This document shows positions 54,579-62,896 of a stretch of 64,000 nucleotides of DNA, piece after piece; position 1 is the first letter of the stretch, and each line of letters begins with the position of its first letter. The notes under the pieces were generated by a model, which did no database searches, was not told the origin of the DNA, and saw only the letters and a list, made by a program, of their open reading frames with translations. This DNA comes from Algoriphagus halophilus (GTDB taxonomy: Bacteria; Bacteroidota; Bacteroidia; Cytophagales; Cyclobacteriaceae): NCBI RefSeq assembly GCF_900129785.1, contig NZ_FSRC01000002.1, forward strand, positions 1 to 64,000, written 5' to 3'. The position numbers and the translations under genes were made by a program.

Positions 54579-55464
54579 TTTGGGTTGCCTTTACTTGATG
54601 AATAAAAATCTCCTCCATACTTGGAACGACTTCTTGAAATTGTCTAACCTCTCCATATTGCATCAGCTCGCTTAATAGTTCATTCGGAGTTTTCCCACTA
54701 AGGGGAAGGGTGAAGTTATAAATCCCATCTTCTTCCTTGATAATCCATTCATGTGGAAGTAGGTCTTTCAAATCAGCTAAGGAAATACTATATACTTCAG
54801 GTCTGAAACTTTTTTTGACTTCGCGTATGGTTCCATCTAAAATCTTTCTGGAACGATTGATCATGGCCACTTGATCACAAAGCAATTCTACGGATTCCAT
54901 TCGATGAGTACTCAAAATAACCGTAGTGCCTTTTTCCTTTAGTTCCAAAATTTCATTTTTAATCAATTCTGCATTCACAGGATCGAAGCCGGAAAATGGT
55001 TCATCTAAGATCAACAAAGGTGGCTCATGTATGATGGTAGAAATGAATTGGACTTTTTGGGCCATGCCTTTTGAAAGGTCTTCAATTTTTTTCTCTCTCC
55101 AACTACCAATATCCAGTTTCTCTAACCAATAATTTATTCTGTCTTTGGCTTGGGAATGACTCAGTGCCTTCAATCTGGCAAAATACATCAGCTGATCCCA
55201 AACCTTCATTTTTTTATAAAGCCCCCTTTCCTCTGGTAAATAACCAATTTTGGCAACATGGGAAGGATTTAATAACTCTCCACCGATCCAAATCTCTCCA
55301 GAATCTCCTTCAATGATTTGGTTGATGATTCTAATCAAGGTGGTTTTCCCAGCTCCATTTGGTCCCAAGAGGCCAAAAATCACGCCTTTGGAAACAGACA
55401 GGTCTATATCCCTAAGGGCAACATTGGTACCGTAAGATTTATTGAGGTTCTTTATTTGAAGCAT
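54571..55464 (-). CDS. ABC transporter ATP-binding protein (NatA-like)
   Basis: 297 residues. Walker A LLGPNGAGKTTLIRI, Q-loop YLPEERGLYKKM, signature LSKGMAQKVQF, Walker B PPLLILDEPFSGFDP and the H-loop LSTHRME are complete; about 80 residues of C-terminal domain follow. The signature's LSKGM form is typical of NatA-type exporter ATPases. It drives the ABC-2 permease whose gene overlaps by 8 bp. It follows the exported protein gene at 55483-56370 by 18 bp, so all three may share a transcript. Confidence 0.93.
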   Translation of the reverse strand: MLQIKNLNKSYGTNVALRDIDLSVSKGVIFGLLGPNGAGKTTLIRIINQIIEGDSGEIWIGGELLNPSHVAKIGYLPEERGLYKKMKVWDQLMYFARLKALSHSQAKDRINYWLEKLDIGSWREKKIEDLSKGMAQKVQFISTIIHEPPLLILDEPFSGFDPVNAELIKNEILELKEKGTTVILSTHRMESVELLCDQVAMINRSRKILDGTIREVKKSFRPEVYSISLADLKDLLPHEWIIKEEDGIYNFTLPLSGKTPNELLSELMQYGEVRQFQEVVPSMEEIFIHQVKATQNG

Positions 55465-55482
55465 ATAGCCAAAAATACTTTT

Positions 55483-56370
55483 CTATTCTATCGTTAAAGA
55501 CCCAACTGCAACATCAAGAATAAGTTCAAGCAATCTTGGATCTGACTCCTTAAAGCCTTTGGTAATATAGGTGTGTTTATCGATAGATTTAAGATATTTT
55601 GGAAGAGTGGTTCTGCACATTGCGGTTGTTTTCATCCGGATTTTGATCGGATAAGAATCGTCTGGTAAATTTAATCTTAGAGAACCTGCTCCAACAGCAG
55701 CAATTACCTGACACTTATTAGGCATTGCATCGGAAAAGTTTAAATCGAGTGAACCATAATTCACTTCAAAAATCATTTTGGAGGCATTCGAAAAATTTAC
55801 ATCATCCAATTCAATAGTACCCATATTCAAAGTCACCAATAAGGTGTCCATCTGAACCTGGTTAGGATCCTTGGATCCATAATGAATCAAAACATCTGCA
55901 CTGGCACTATGCACTTTCAGTTTACTTACTGGGAGTTGGGCTAGGTCAATTTCAGTTTTGCCCATTCCGAGATTAAATTCCAAATTGTATAGGAAGTTGG
56001 ATGCCAATCCTAAATCCCATGTATGATCAAAATCTGAACTATTTCCTGAAAATAATTTGGAAGTAATACTTTTTCCGAGGTTATCCGCCTCCACATTTTT
56101 ATGGATTAAAGAAGATTCAAGAATATTATTCTTGATTTCGTAAGAAAACACTGGAAGGATATTCGTCTGTTCAAGATGACCATGGATATATAGAGGCTCC
56201 ATGGACCTTACCCGCTTGACAAGAGTGGTACTTTTGTAAGAGGAAAAGTTCAAATGGACCATATCATAGCCCTTTTTCTCGCTAATCTTGAATTCTTTAA
56301 CTAGCTGTGCCCAACTCACACCTACACTTCCAATGATTCCCAGAAACAGCAGACACAATTTTCTAAGCAT
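55483..56370 (-). CDS. Exported beta-rich protein of unknown function
   Basis: 295 residues. A signal peptide (LCLLFLGIIGSVGVSWAQ) is followed by a sequence with no recognised enzyme motif. The C-terminal half shows repeating strands with a Gly-Ser/Thr-Leu/Ile pattern (NMGTIELDDV, NYGSLDLNFS, GAGSLRLNLP, AVGSLTIE) as in parallel beta-helix proteins of the DUF4097/toast-rack kind. Two cysteines (NKCQVIA and AMCRTTL) could pair in the periplasm. It stands between dnaJ and the ABC exporter genes in the same direction; dnaJ's terminator would separate it from the former. No function is proposed beyond a periplasmic or surface structural role. Confidence 0.75.
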   Translation of the reverse strand: MLRKLCLLFLGIIGSVGVSWAQLVKEFKISEKKGYDMVHLNFSSYKSTTLVKRVRSMEPLYIHGHLEQTNILPVFSYEIKNNILESSLIHKNVEADNLGKSITSKLFSGNSSDFDHTWDLGLASNFLYNLEFNLGMGKTEIDLAQLPVSKLKVHSASADVLIHYGSKDPNQVQMDTLLVTLNMGTIELDDVNFSNASKMIFEVNYGSLDLNFSDAMPNKCQVIAAVGAGSLRLNLPDDSYPIKIRMKTTAMCRTTLPKYLKSIDKHTYITKGFKESDPRLLELILDVAVGSLTIE

Positions 56371-56414
56371 ACGGATAGGTTACGAGGCGACTTTAAAAAG
56401 GTTCTTTAAAAATA

Positions 56415-56441
56415 TAAAAAAAGCCAGAATTGCTTCTGGCT
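56415..56441 (-). terminator. Terminator of grpE-dnaJ
   Basis: AGCCAGAA (56422-56429) pairs with TTCTGGCT (56434-56441), TTGC loop, and the minus strand continues in a run of seven T. It lies 11 bp past the dnaJ stop. Confidence 0.88.
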
Positions 56442-56451
56442 ATTTGAATTT

Positions 56452-57561
56452 TTAGAAAAACTCTTTCATTTTATCGAAAAAAGTTTTGTCTGATTTTCCT
56501 GGGTCGGGTCTGAAGTTCTCCGAAAATCTAAGATCTTCCAAAGATTGCTTTTCTTCTTTGGATAACTGGGTCGGAGTCCAAACATTGACCATGATCAATT
56601 GATCACCTTTACTATAACCATTGATATCTTTGATACCTTTTCCTTTCAAACGAAGCATTTTTCCGCTCTGGGTTCCAGGTTCTATTTTGATTTTCACTTT
56701 ACCGTCTATGGTAGGAACTTCTATAGAAGCGCCTAATGCCGCATCGATAAAGGAAACATATAAGTCGAAAATAACATTATTGCCATCTCTTTGAAGAACT
56801 TGGTCTTCAATCTCTTCAATAACGATCAATAAATCTCCAGCGATTCCTCCTGGAGTCTCATTTCCTTTTCCAGACATGCTAAGCTGCATCCCTTCAGCAA
56901 CACCACCTGGAATGTTGATAGAAATAACTTCTTCCTTAACAATCAAGCCTCTTGCATCAGCATCAGCTGGCTTCTTATCAACGATCTGTCCACTTCCACC
57001 GCAGACATTACAATTGCTTGCTGAAACCATCTGGCCCAACATGGTATTGACTACTTTTTTGATTTGTCCTGTACCTTGACAGGTCGAACAATTTTTAAAA
57101 GTAACTCCAGGGGCTACGACATGTCTTTTAACTTTAATTTTTTTCTCGACACCGTTTGCTACCTCAGCAAGATTCAATTTTAACTTAACGCGAAGGTTAG
57201 TACCCTTTTTGGTTCTGCGACCTCCGCCACCTCCTGCTCCACCAAAGAAGGACCCGAAACCTCCTCCTCCGAAAATATCGCCGAATTGAGAGAATATATC
57301 ATCCATATTCATACCTCCACCGTAGCCGCCATTACCGGAAACACCTTGATGACCAAATTGATCATATCGCTGACGTTTATCCTGGTTACTCAAAACTTCA
57401 TAGGCCTCAGCAGCTTCTTTGAACTTTTCTTCCGCTTCTGGATTGTCCGGATTTTTATCGGGGTGATATTTAATTGCAAGTTTTCGATATGCCTTTTTAA
57501 TCTCATCGGAAGATGCAGACTTAGACACTCCTAATACCTCGTAATAATCTCTTTTTGCCAT
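56452..57561 (-). CDS. dnaJ: Chaperone DnaJ with reduced zinc finger
   Basis: 369 residues. J domain ([24 protein letters not shown], read in parts, with the HPD in KYHPDKNPD), a Gly/Phe-rich linker ([12 protein letters not shown]), then the central and two C-terminal substrate domains. The zinc region has only two CxxCxGxG motifs, CSTCQGTG (Cys158/161) and CNVCGGSG (Cys184/187), instead of four. By alignment with E. coli DnaJ these are motifs 2 and 3, the second zinc centre, which is the one needed for handing substrate to DnaK; motifs 1 and 4 are gone. The rest is full-length, so it is a true DnaJ, not a CbpA (which has no zinc motifs). It lies 7 bp after grpE. Confidence 0.94.
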   Translation of the reverse strand: MAKRDYYEVLGVSKSASSDEIKKAYRKLAIKYHPDKNPDNPEAEEKFKEAAEAYEVLSNQDKRQRYDQFGHQGVSGNGGYGGGMNMDDIFSQFGDIFGGGGFGSFFGGAGGGGGRRTKKGTNLRVKLKLNLAEVANGVEKKIKVKRHVVAPGVTFKNCSTCQGTGQIKKVVNTMLGQMVSASNCNVCGGSGQIVDKKPADADARGLIVKEEVISINIPGGVAEGMQLSMSGKGNETPGGIAGDLLIVIEEIEDQVLQRDGNNVIFDLYVSFIDAALGASIEVPTIDGKVKIKIEPGTQSGKMLRLKGKGIKDINGYSKGDQLIMVNVWTPTQLSKEEKQSLEDLRFSENFRPDPGKSDKTFFDKMKEFF

Positions 57562-57568
57562 ATTTTCT

Positions 57569-58135
57569 TTATGCTCCAGTTACCACTTTGGCAAATCTTA
57601 CGACTTTATCGCCAAGTGTATATCCTTTTTCAACTACATCAATTACTTTACCGCTTAAATCTTCGGTAGGTGCTGGTATCTGGGTTATTGCTTCTTGGGT
57701 ATCTGCATCAAAAGGCTTACCAACCAAATCTTCCATTGGCTTTAACCCTTTGCTTTCCAAAATTCTCATCAATTTTTGATAGATCAAGAAGTTGCCTTCG
57801 TTTTCCTTGGAATTCTCTTCATGATTTCCTGAAACTTTCAAGGATCTTTCAAAATCATCCACCACAGGAATCAAATCTCTAAGCACCTCCTCAGATGCCG
57901 TCGTAATTAAATCCAATCGCTCTTTTGAAGTCCTTTTTCTAAAATTTTCAAAATCAGAATATAACCTTAAATATTTATCTTTCAATTCAGCAACTTCTGC
58001 AGTTAATTTATCTTCAACGGAAACGACCTCTTCCTTTCCCAAGTTCTCTGAACTTACTTGCTCCTCAGGAGACTCTTTTACTAATTGCTCCTCTGCCTGG
58101 TCCATTTCTTTATCTTCGTGTTCTTTATTTTTCAT
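57569..58135 (-). CDS. grpE: Nucleotide exchange factor GrpE
   Basis: 188 residues. An acidic, Glu/Gln/Val-rich N-terminus (about 45 residues) precedes a long helix and the family core: [39 protein letters not shown] and the C-terminal beta domain with [16 protein letters not shown] and [24 protein letters not shown] (read in parts). It releases ADP from DnaK. First gene of grpE-dnaJ; dnaK is not in the window. Confidence 0.95.
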   Translation of the reverse strand: MKNKEHEDKEMDQAEEQLVKESPEEQVSSENLGKEEVVSVEDKLTAEVAELKDKYLRLYSDFENFRKRTSKERLDLITTASEEVLRDLIPVVDDFERSLKVSGNHEENSKENEGNFLIYQKLMRILESKGLKPMEDLVGKPFDADTQEAITQIPAPTEDLSGKVIDVVEKGYTLGDKVVRFAKVVTGA

Positions 58136-58211
58136 TTTAAAATTCGCAATAGTTGATACCTGCCATTTAACAATATTATTGCCATCCTATTCAAACTGAC
58201 AATCTGACATT

Positions 58212-59207
58212 TTAATCCTTATGGATGGCCTGCCAAATCATGTCTTTTAGCTTATCTAAGTTGTATTGACTGACAGAAGAAATAAAAACAGAGGGAATTC
58301 CTTCAGGCAAATCTTCCTCCATTTCTTTCATTAACTCCTCATCTAGCATATCTACTTTGGAAACTGCCAGTAACCGCTGTTTGTCCAAGAGCTCAGGATT
58401 GTACTTTTCCAGTTCATTCAATAAAATGGAATACTGTTCTTTAATGCTTGGAGCATCTGCAGGAACCATAAAGAGTAAAATGGAATTTCGCTCAATATGT
58501 CTCAAAAACCGGATACCTAGCCCTCTTCCTTCAGCCGCTCCTTCAATGATCCCGGGGATATCGGCCATCACAAAGGATTTATCATCCCTATAACCTACAA
58601 CTCCTAAATTCGGAACAAGTGTAGTAAAAGGGTAATCCCCAATTTCTGGCTTTGCTGCAGAAATAGATGACAGTAATGTACTTTTTCCTGCATTTGGAAA
58701 ACCTACCAAACCAACATCGGCGAGCAGTTTAAGTTCCAATATTATCCACTCCTCAATCCCTTCTTCACCTGGTTGGGCATAATGAGGCGCTTGATTGGTA
58801 GAACTCTTAAAGTGATCATTCCCTAATCCTCCTCTTCCTCCTCTCGTCAAAATCACTTCTTGACCATCCTCGGTAATTTCAAATCTTTTTTCCCCTGTTT
58901 CAGCATCTTTGGCAACTGTGCCCAAAGGAACATCGAGAATCATATCTTTTCCATCAGCTCCTGACCTTCTACCTCCTTCGCCTGCTTTACCTGATTCGGC
59001 AATCACATGTTTTTTATATTTCAAGTGAAGCAAAGTCCAATGCTGGGAATTCCCCCTAAGGATAATATGCCCACCTCTTCCTCCATCACCTCCATCAGGA
59101 CCACCTTTTGGCACATGCTTCTCCCTACGGAAATGAAGTGAACCTGCCCCTCCAGCACCTGATCGGGAACAAAACTTTACGTAGTCTATGAAATTTGAAT
59201 CTGCCAT
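58212..59207 (-). CDS. obgE: GTPase ObgE
   Basis: 331 residues. The N-terminal glycine-rich Obg fold ([39 protein letters not shown], read in parts) is followed by the GTPase domain: [19 protein letters not shown] (G1), the [11 protein letters not shown] switch, [19 protein letters not shown] (G3) and AVSKVDML (G4). It lacks the extra C-terminal domain of some Obg proteins, as usual for Bacteroidota. Involved in 50S assembly and growth control. A terminator stands between it and adk, so it probably has its own promoter, though none was pinned down. Confidence 0.95.
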   Translation of the reverse strand: MADSNFIDYVKFCSRSGAGGAGSLHFRREKHVPKGGPDGGDGGRGGHIILRGNSQHWTLLHLKYKKHVIAESGKAGEGGRRSGADGKDMILDVPLGTVAKDAETGEKRFEITEDGQEVILTRGGRGGLGNDHFKSSTNQAPHYAQPGEEGIEEWIILELKLLADVGLVGFPNAGKSTLLSSISAAKPEIGDYPFTTLVPNLGVVGYRDDKSFVMADIPGIIEGAAEGRGLGIRFLRHIERNSILLFMVPADAPSIKEQYSILLNELEKYNPELLDKQRLLAVSKVDMLDEELMKEMEEDLPEGIPSVFISSVSQYNLDKLKDMIWQAIHKD

Positions 59208-59212
59208 TGTTT

Positions 59213-59244
59213 AAAATAAAAAGGCTAAGCATTGAAGCTTAGCC
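59213..59244 (-). terminator. Terminator between adk and obgE
   Basis: GGCTAAGC (59223-59230) pairs with GCTTAGCC (59237-59244), 6-nt loop, followed on the minus strand by TTTTTATTTT. It ends 6 bp before the obgE ATG, so it could also act as an attenuator for obgE if transcription from adk runs on. Confidence 0.8.
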
Positions 59245-59279
59245 AAATGTGGATTGCAAAATTAGGAAAATTAAGCCAA

Positions 59280-59852
59280 TCAGTAGCTATCAATCACGGA
59301 AGTGATTTGATTGAAGATTTCACTTATCTCTCCTACTCCATTGATTTTCTGAAACTTTCCCTGCTTTTCATAATAAGATGCTACTGGAAGAGTTTCATTC
59401 ATATATACTTGAATCCTCGTAGTAATCTTTTCGTCATCTTGATCATCTGCTCTATTGGAAGTCTTTCCTCTTTCTTTAATTCTCTCTCTGAGAATATCCT
59501 GAGGCACATCCAAAGCGATCATTCCTGAGATTTCCAGCTCATGCTTGGCAAGCATTTTATCCAAAGCCTCAGCTTGAGCGGTAGTTCTAGGAAATCCATC
59601 AAAAATAAAACCCTGGGAATCTTGGGTCTCACTGATTTTTTCTTCTACCATCTTAATAACCACCTCATCTGGAACCAAATGTCCTTCATTCATATATTTC
59701 TTTGCAAGAAGGCCTAACTCTGTCCCCTCACCTAAGTGTTTTCGGAACAAGTCTCCTGTTGAAAGATGGGTAAGTCCATATTTTTGGATTAATTTTTCAC
59801 TTTGAGTGCCTTTGCCCGCACCTGGAGGGCCAAATAAAACGATATTATACAT
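59280..59852 (-). CDS. adk: Adenylate kinase (short-lid form)
   Basis: 190 residues. P-loop LFGPPGAGKGTQSEKL, the AMP-binding THLSTGDLFRKHL, and FDGFPRTTAQAEALDK are typical. The lid is short (GKTSNRADDQDDEKITTRI), without zinc cysteines, as in the short bacterial and eukaryotic AK1-like forms. Keeps ATP, ADP and AMP in balance. Lies 15 bp after hpt on the same strand and ends in a terminator. Confidence 0.95.
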   Translation of the reverse strand: MYNIVLFGPPGAGKGTQSEKLIQKYGLTHLSTGDLFRKHLGEGTELGLLAKKYMNEGHLVPDEVVIKMVEEKISETQDSQGFIFDGFPRTTAQAEALDKMLAKHELEISGMIALDVPQDILRERIKERGKTSNRADDQDDEKITTRIQVYMNETLPVASYYEKQGKFQKINGVGEISEIFNQITSVIDSY

Positions 59853-59867
59853 TCCTGATCTTATTAA

Positions 59868-60404
59868 TTAAGGAGTATCAAGTTGATAGATTTCTTTTAA
59901 ATTTCTACCTAAACCATCATAATCAAGGCCATAGCCGACGACAAATTTATTGGGAATTTCAAAACAGACATAATCAATCTGATAATTAAACCGAAAAGCT
60001 TCTGGTTTAAACAGCAAAGCTACCAAAGAAACACTTGCTGGTTTGAAGTCATAAATCTGCTTTAACATGTGATCCATGCTGATTCCAGTGTCAATTATAT
60101 CCTCGACGATAATGACATTTTTATTTTCTAAATTTTCTTGAATACCTAAAAGAGCGGTTACTTTTTCTGAACTTTTCGTTCCCTGATAGGAACTAATTTT
60201 AACAAAAGTGCAGGAAACAGAAAGATCTATGCTACGACAGAGATCTGCCATAAACATAAAAGATCCATTCAGCACTCCTAACAAAACCACGTCCTTTCCT
60301 AAATAATCCTGCGTGATCTGAGCCCCAACTTGGGAAATCTTTTGCTTTAATTGATTCTCATTAATAAAAGGAACAAATGCTTTGTCTTTTATTTTTATAG
60401 CCAT
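59868..60404 (-). CDS. hpt: Hypoxanthine phosphoribosyltransferase
   Basis: 178 residues. The phosphoribosyl-diphosphate loop is NVIIVEDIIDTGISMDHMLKQI (read in parts, VEDIIDTG), and LLGVLNGSFMFMADL with KISSYQGTKSSEKV are family signatures; the purine-specific C-terminal YQIDYVCFEIPNKFVVGYGLDYDG (read in parts) is complete. Salvages hypoxanthine (and perhaps guanine) to IMP/GMP. It follows the M42-like peptidase by 10 bp and precedes adk by 15 bp, giving an M42-hpt-adk unit. Confidence 0.95.
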   Translation of the reverse strand: MAIKIKDKAFVPFINENQLKQKISQVGAQITQDYLGKDVVLLGVLNGSFMFMADLCRSIDLSVSCTFVKISSYQGTKSSEKVTALLGIQENLENKNVIIVEDIIDTGISMDHMLKQIYDFKPASVSLVALLFKPEAFRFNYQIDYVCFEIPNKFVVGYGLDYDGLGRNLKEIYQLDTP

Positions 60405-60414
60405 CGCTCTTGAT

Positions 60415-61323
60415 TTAAAGTTTCTCCATTAAAATTTTATATAATTCTATCATCGAATTCAAATCCGCCAATGACACTTTTTCATTTGGTGAATGAACGT
60501 GATCTTCTGGCGCGCCTATAAAACACCAATCAATTGCGTAAGGAGAGTTTTGTATCTCTCTTCCATCGCTTCCGCCATAATTCTCCACCTCTAGTTGAAA
60601 TTGCACCTGACTTTTTTTCGCAATTGAAATTATTTTATCTAAAAACTTCCTTCTTGGAATAAATTTATCACGGATAGATATAGCTACTCCCTCATGATGC
60701 TTTACTCCTTCCGTCACCCAGGTTATATCTGATATCAAAGCTTGCTTGATGGGAGAATTTTCTTGGATAAATTTCAGTAAAAAGGGCATGCTTCCTCCTC
60801 CATGTTCTTCATAAGTAGAAAATACAACCCACCCATTTTCAAGCGTTTCGCATAGTTTAAGTGCATTATAAACACCCAACCTGTTGTCTAAATAGGCCCC
60901 TTCAATAAATTCAGAACCAATGCGAATATTCTGCTCAAATGACAAGCAAGTCCCTGGTTCAATCCCCCTAGGAAAATCGTGGAAAATTCCCTCCTCATCC
61001 CCTTGAAGTCTACATCTAATGGCCCCCAAACTATCTTCACCCACTAACCAAGTTCCAGGAATAATTTCAGGACCCCCAACCGGAATCAATTGATTATCGT
61101 ATCTTGACATAAAACCAATAGTATCGATATGGGCAAAAACAGCAGTCCTTGGATTGCCGAATTTCAAAAGTAAACAGTCATGAAAATCTTCGCCGAAAAA
61201 TATTTTTGGCAAAACATTCCATATTTTCTTTTGTTTTTCGACATATTTGTATAAGAATTGGGTTGTTGCGGACTCGTCTCCAGAAACACCTTTCAATTCT
61301 AATAATTCATTTAATATTTTCAT
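60415..61323 (-). CDS. M42-like zinc peptidase, short form
   Basis: 302 residues, some 50 shorter than the M42 protein at 2753-3817. Metal-site residues appear in the M42 order: FAHIDTIGF (His-x-Asp), GAYLDNRLGVYN (bridging Asp), STYEEHGGGS (Glu-Glu), ISDITWV (Asp) and PEDHVHSPNEKV (His). So it should be an active dinuclear aminopeptidase or related deacylase, cytoplasmic, of unknown substrate. The middle beta domain is shortened relative to the classical family. First gene of a unit with hpt and adk. Confidence 0.8.
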   Translation of the reverse strand: MKILNELLELKGVSGDESATTQFLYKYVEKQKKIWNVLPKIFFGEDFHDCLLLKFGNPRTAVFAHIDTIGFMSRYDNQLIPVGGPEIIPGTWLVGEDSLGAIRCRLQGDEEGIFHDFPRGIEPGTCLSFEQNIRIGSEFIEGAYLDNRLGVYNALKLCETLENGWVVFSTYEEHGGGSMPFLLKFIQENSPIKQALISDITWVTEGVKHHEGVAISIRDKFIPRRKFLDKIISIAKKSQVQFQLEVENYGGSDGREIQNSPYAIDWCFIGAPEDHVHSPNEKVSLADLNSMIELYKILMEKL

Positions 61324-61393
61324 TCTGGCATTAAATATGTGCTGTTATTGTCAATAGACTGTAAAAATGTTAGGAATTATTTGATCAGTGGAA

Positions 61394-61422
61394 TTGCGAA
61401 TTAAATAATTCATCTAGATTTG
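61394..61422 (+). promoter_or_regulatory. Upstream promoter of the first OmpA gene
   Basis: TTG (61394-61396), 18-nt spacer, TAGATTTG (61415-61422), a perfect TAnnTTTG. Its last three bases serve as the -33 TTG of a second promoter 26 bp downstream. Confidence 0.55.
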
Positions 61423-61448
61423 CAGTAAGTTAAAAGTTTATAAATTTG
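61420..61448 (+). promoter_or_regulatory. Downstream promoter of the first OmpA gene
   Basis: TTG (61420-61422), 18-nt spacer, TAAATTTG (61441-61448), again a perfect -7 box. It overlaps the upstream promoter. The transcript would start near 61455, about 40 nt before the ATG, in an A+T-rich leader favourable to translation initiation in this phylum. Confidence 0.6.
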
Positions 61449-61495
61449 TAATCACATCAATCAAACACTTAAAATTTGAACAAAAATTTTTTGTT

Positions 61496-62776
61496 ATGAA
61501 AAAACTAATACTCTCAACACTTATGGCTGGAGCTTTGGCATTCAGCGCCAATGCTCAGAAGGAATTCGACAAATGGTCATTGGAAGTTAATGGCGGCTTT
61601 AATAAGCCTATGGCGCCTCTATCTCCAGGGTTTCTTTCCCCAACCCTAAATCTTGGTCATGTTGATTTCGGAGCTCGTTACATGTTTAATGAGAAATTCG
61701 GCCTTAAGCTTGATTATGGTTTTGGTTCTATGAAAGAGGTTAAAGATGAATCTCCATCTTTCAACACTAAATATTACAGATTGGACCTTCAAGGAGTAGT
61801 GAACCTTGGTAGAGTAATGAACTTTGAATCATTCACTAGATCTTTTGGATTATTATTTCACGGCGGAGCGGGTATTGGTAACGTAAACCCTGATGAAAAT
61901 ACTTACAATGATTTCACTGACGATGTTTATAATTTCATCTTCGGAGTTACTCCTCAGTTTAAGTTAGGAAATGGTGTAGCATTAGTTGCTGACATCAGCA
62001 CAATCCTTAATGGTCGTCAGACTGTTACTTGGGATGGTGATGGTGCTTTAAGACCAGCAATTGACAATGGTTTTTATGGAACTAACGGAACATGGTGGAC
62101 TGGTACTTTAGGTCTTCAGTTCTACTTGGGTTCTGCTGAGCAACATGCTGACTGGTATATCGCTGCTGACAAATATGCTACTAAAGAAGAATTGGCATCT
62201 CAAATCAACGGAATCAAAGACATGTTGAAAGATTCTGACGGTGATGGCATTCCTGATTACTTAGATAAAGAACCAAATACTCCAGCTGGAGCAAGAGTTG
62301 ATTCTCATGGTACTACCATGGATTCTGACGGTGATGGCACTCCTGATCACATGGACAAGTGTCCATTCCTTCCAGGTCCAGCATCTACCAATGGTTGTCC
62401 TGTTGAAGAAGTAGTTGAAGAGGTTGATTACTTGCAGAAAGCTATCAATGATGGTTATGTAAATGTTTATTATGCGTTTGATAGCGCTAAACCACTAGGA
62501 TATTCTACTAGCTCTGCTAACTATGTAGCTAACTTTATGAAAAAGAATCCAGGTGTTAGTGTTGAGATCAAAGGATATGCTGATGAATTAGGTCCTGAAG
62601 ATTACAACATGAAGCTTTCTGAAAGAAGAGCTAAAGCTGTTTACGACTTACTAATTGCTTCTGGAATCGATGCTTCAAGACTTTCTTACAAAGGCTATGG
62701 AGAAGATACTAGCGTTGACAAGTCTTCTGCTGACGCAAGACAAATGGCAAGAAGAGCAAGCTTCGAAGTGAAGTAA
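61496..62776 (+). CDS. OmpA family outer-membrane protein with TSP type-3 repeats
   Basis: 426 residues. Signal peptide (KKLILSTLMAGALAFSANAQ), an N-terminal eight-strand-type beta-barrel (about residues 21-225, aromatic-rich strands such as FGARYMFNEKFGLKLDYGFG), then two calcium-binding thrombospondin type-3 repeats (DSDGDGIPDYLDKEP and DSDGDGTPDHMDKCPF), and a C-terminal OmpA peptidoglycan-binding domain (YYAFDSAKPLG, IKGYADELG with the binding Asp, LSERRAKAVYDLL with the Arg). It links the outer membrane to the cell wall. Nested strong promoters and a clean terminator suggest heavy expression as a single gene. A close paralog follows. Confidence 0.93.
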   Translation: MKKLILSTLMAGALAFSANAQKEFDKWSLEVNGGFNKPMAPLSPGFLSPTLNLGHVDFGARYMFNEKFGLKLDYGFGSMKEVKDESPSFNTKYYRLDLQGVVNLGRVMNFESFTRSFGLLFHGGAGIGNVNPDENTYNDFTDDVYNFIFGVTPQFKLGNGVALVADISTILNGRQTVTWDGDGALRPAIDNGFYGTNGTWWTGTLGLQFYLGSAEQHADWYIAADKYATKEELASQINGIKDMLKDSDGDGIPDYLDKEPNTPAGARVDSHGTTMDSDGDGTPDHMDKCPFLPGPASTNGCPVEEVVEEVDYLQKAINDGYVNVYYAFDSAKPLGYSTSSANYVANFMKKNPGVSVEIKGYADELGPEDYNMKLSERRAKAVYDLLIASGIDASRLSYKGYGEDTSVDKSSADARQMARRASFEVK

Positions 62777-62797
62777 GTTTTATTCAAATAAAATTTA

Positions 62798-62826
62798 AAA
62801 GCCCGGATGATCCGGGCTTTTTTTTT
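62798..62826 (+). terminator. Terminator after the first OmpA gene
   Basis: AAAGCCCGGA (62798-62807) pairs with TCCGGGCTTT (62811-62820), TGA loop, followed by nine T. A strong intrinsic terminator. Confidence 0.93.
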
Positions 62827-62862
62827 GCCAAAAATATTTATCAAGAATGGTATGATTTTTTC

Positions 62863-62870
62863 TACTTTTG
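62863..62870 (+). promoter_or_regulatory. -7 promoter box of the second OmpA gene
   Basis: TACTTTTG matches TAnnTTTG, 26 bp before the ATG and just after the preceding terminator. No TTG stands at the -33 distance. Confidence 0.5.
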
Positions 62871-62896
62871 TCGCACACCCTAAAAATTACACCTTC

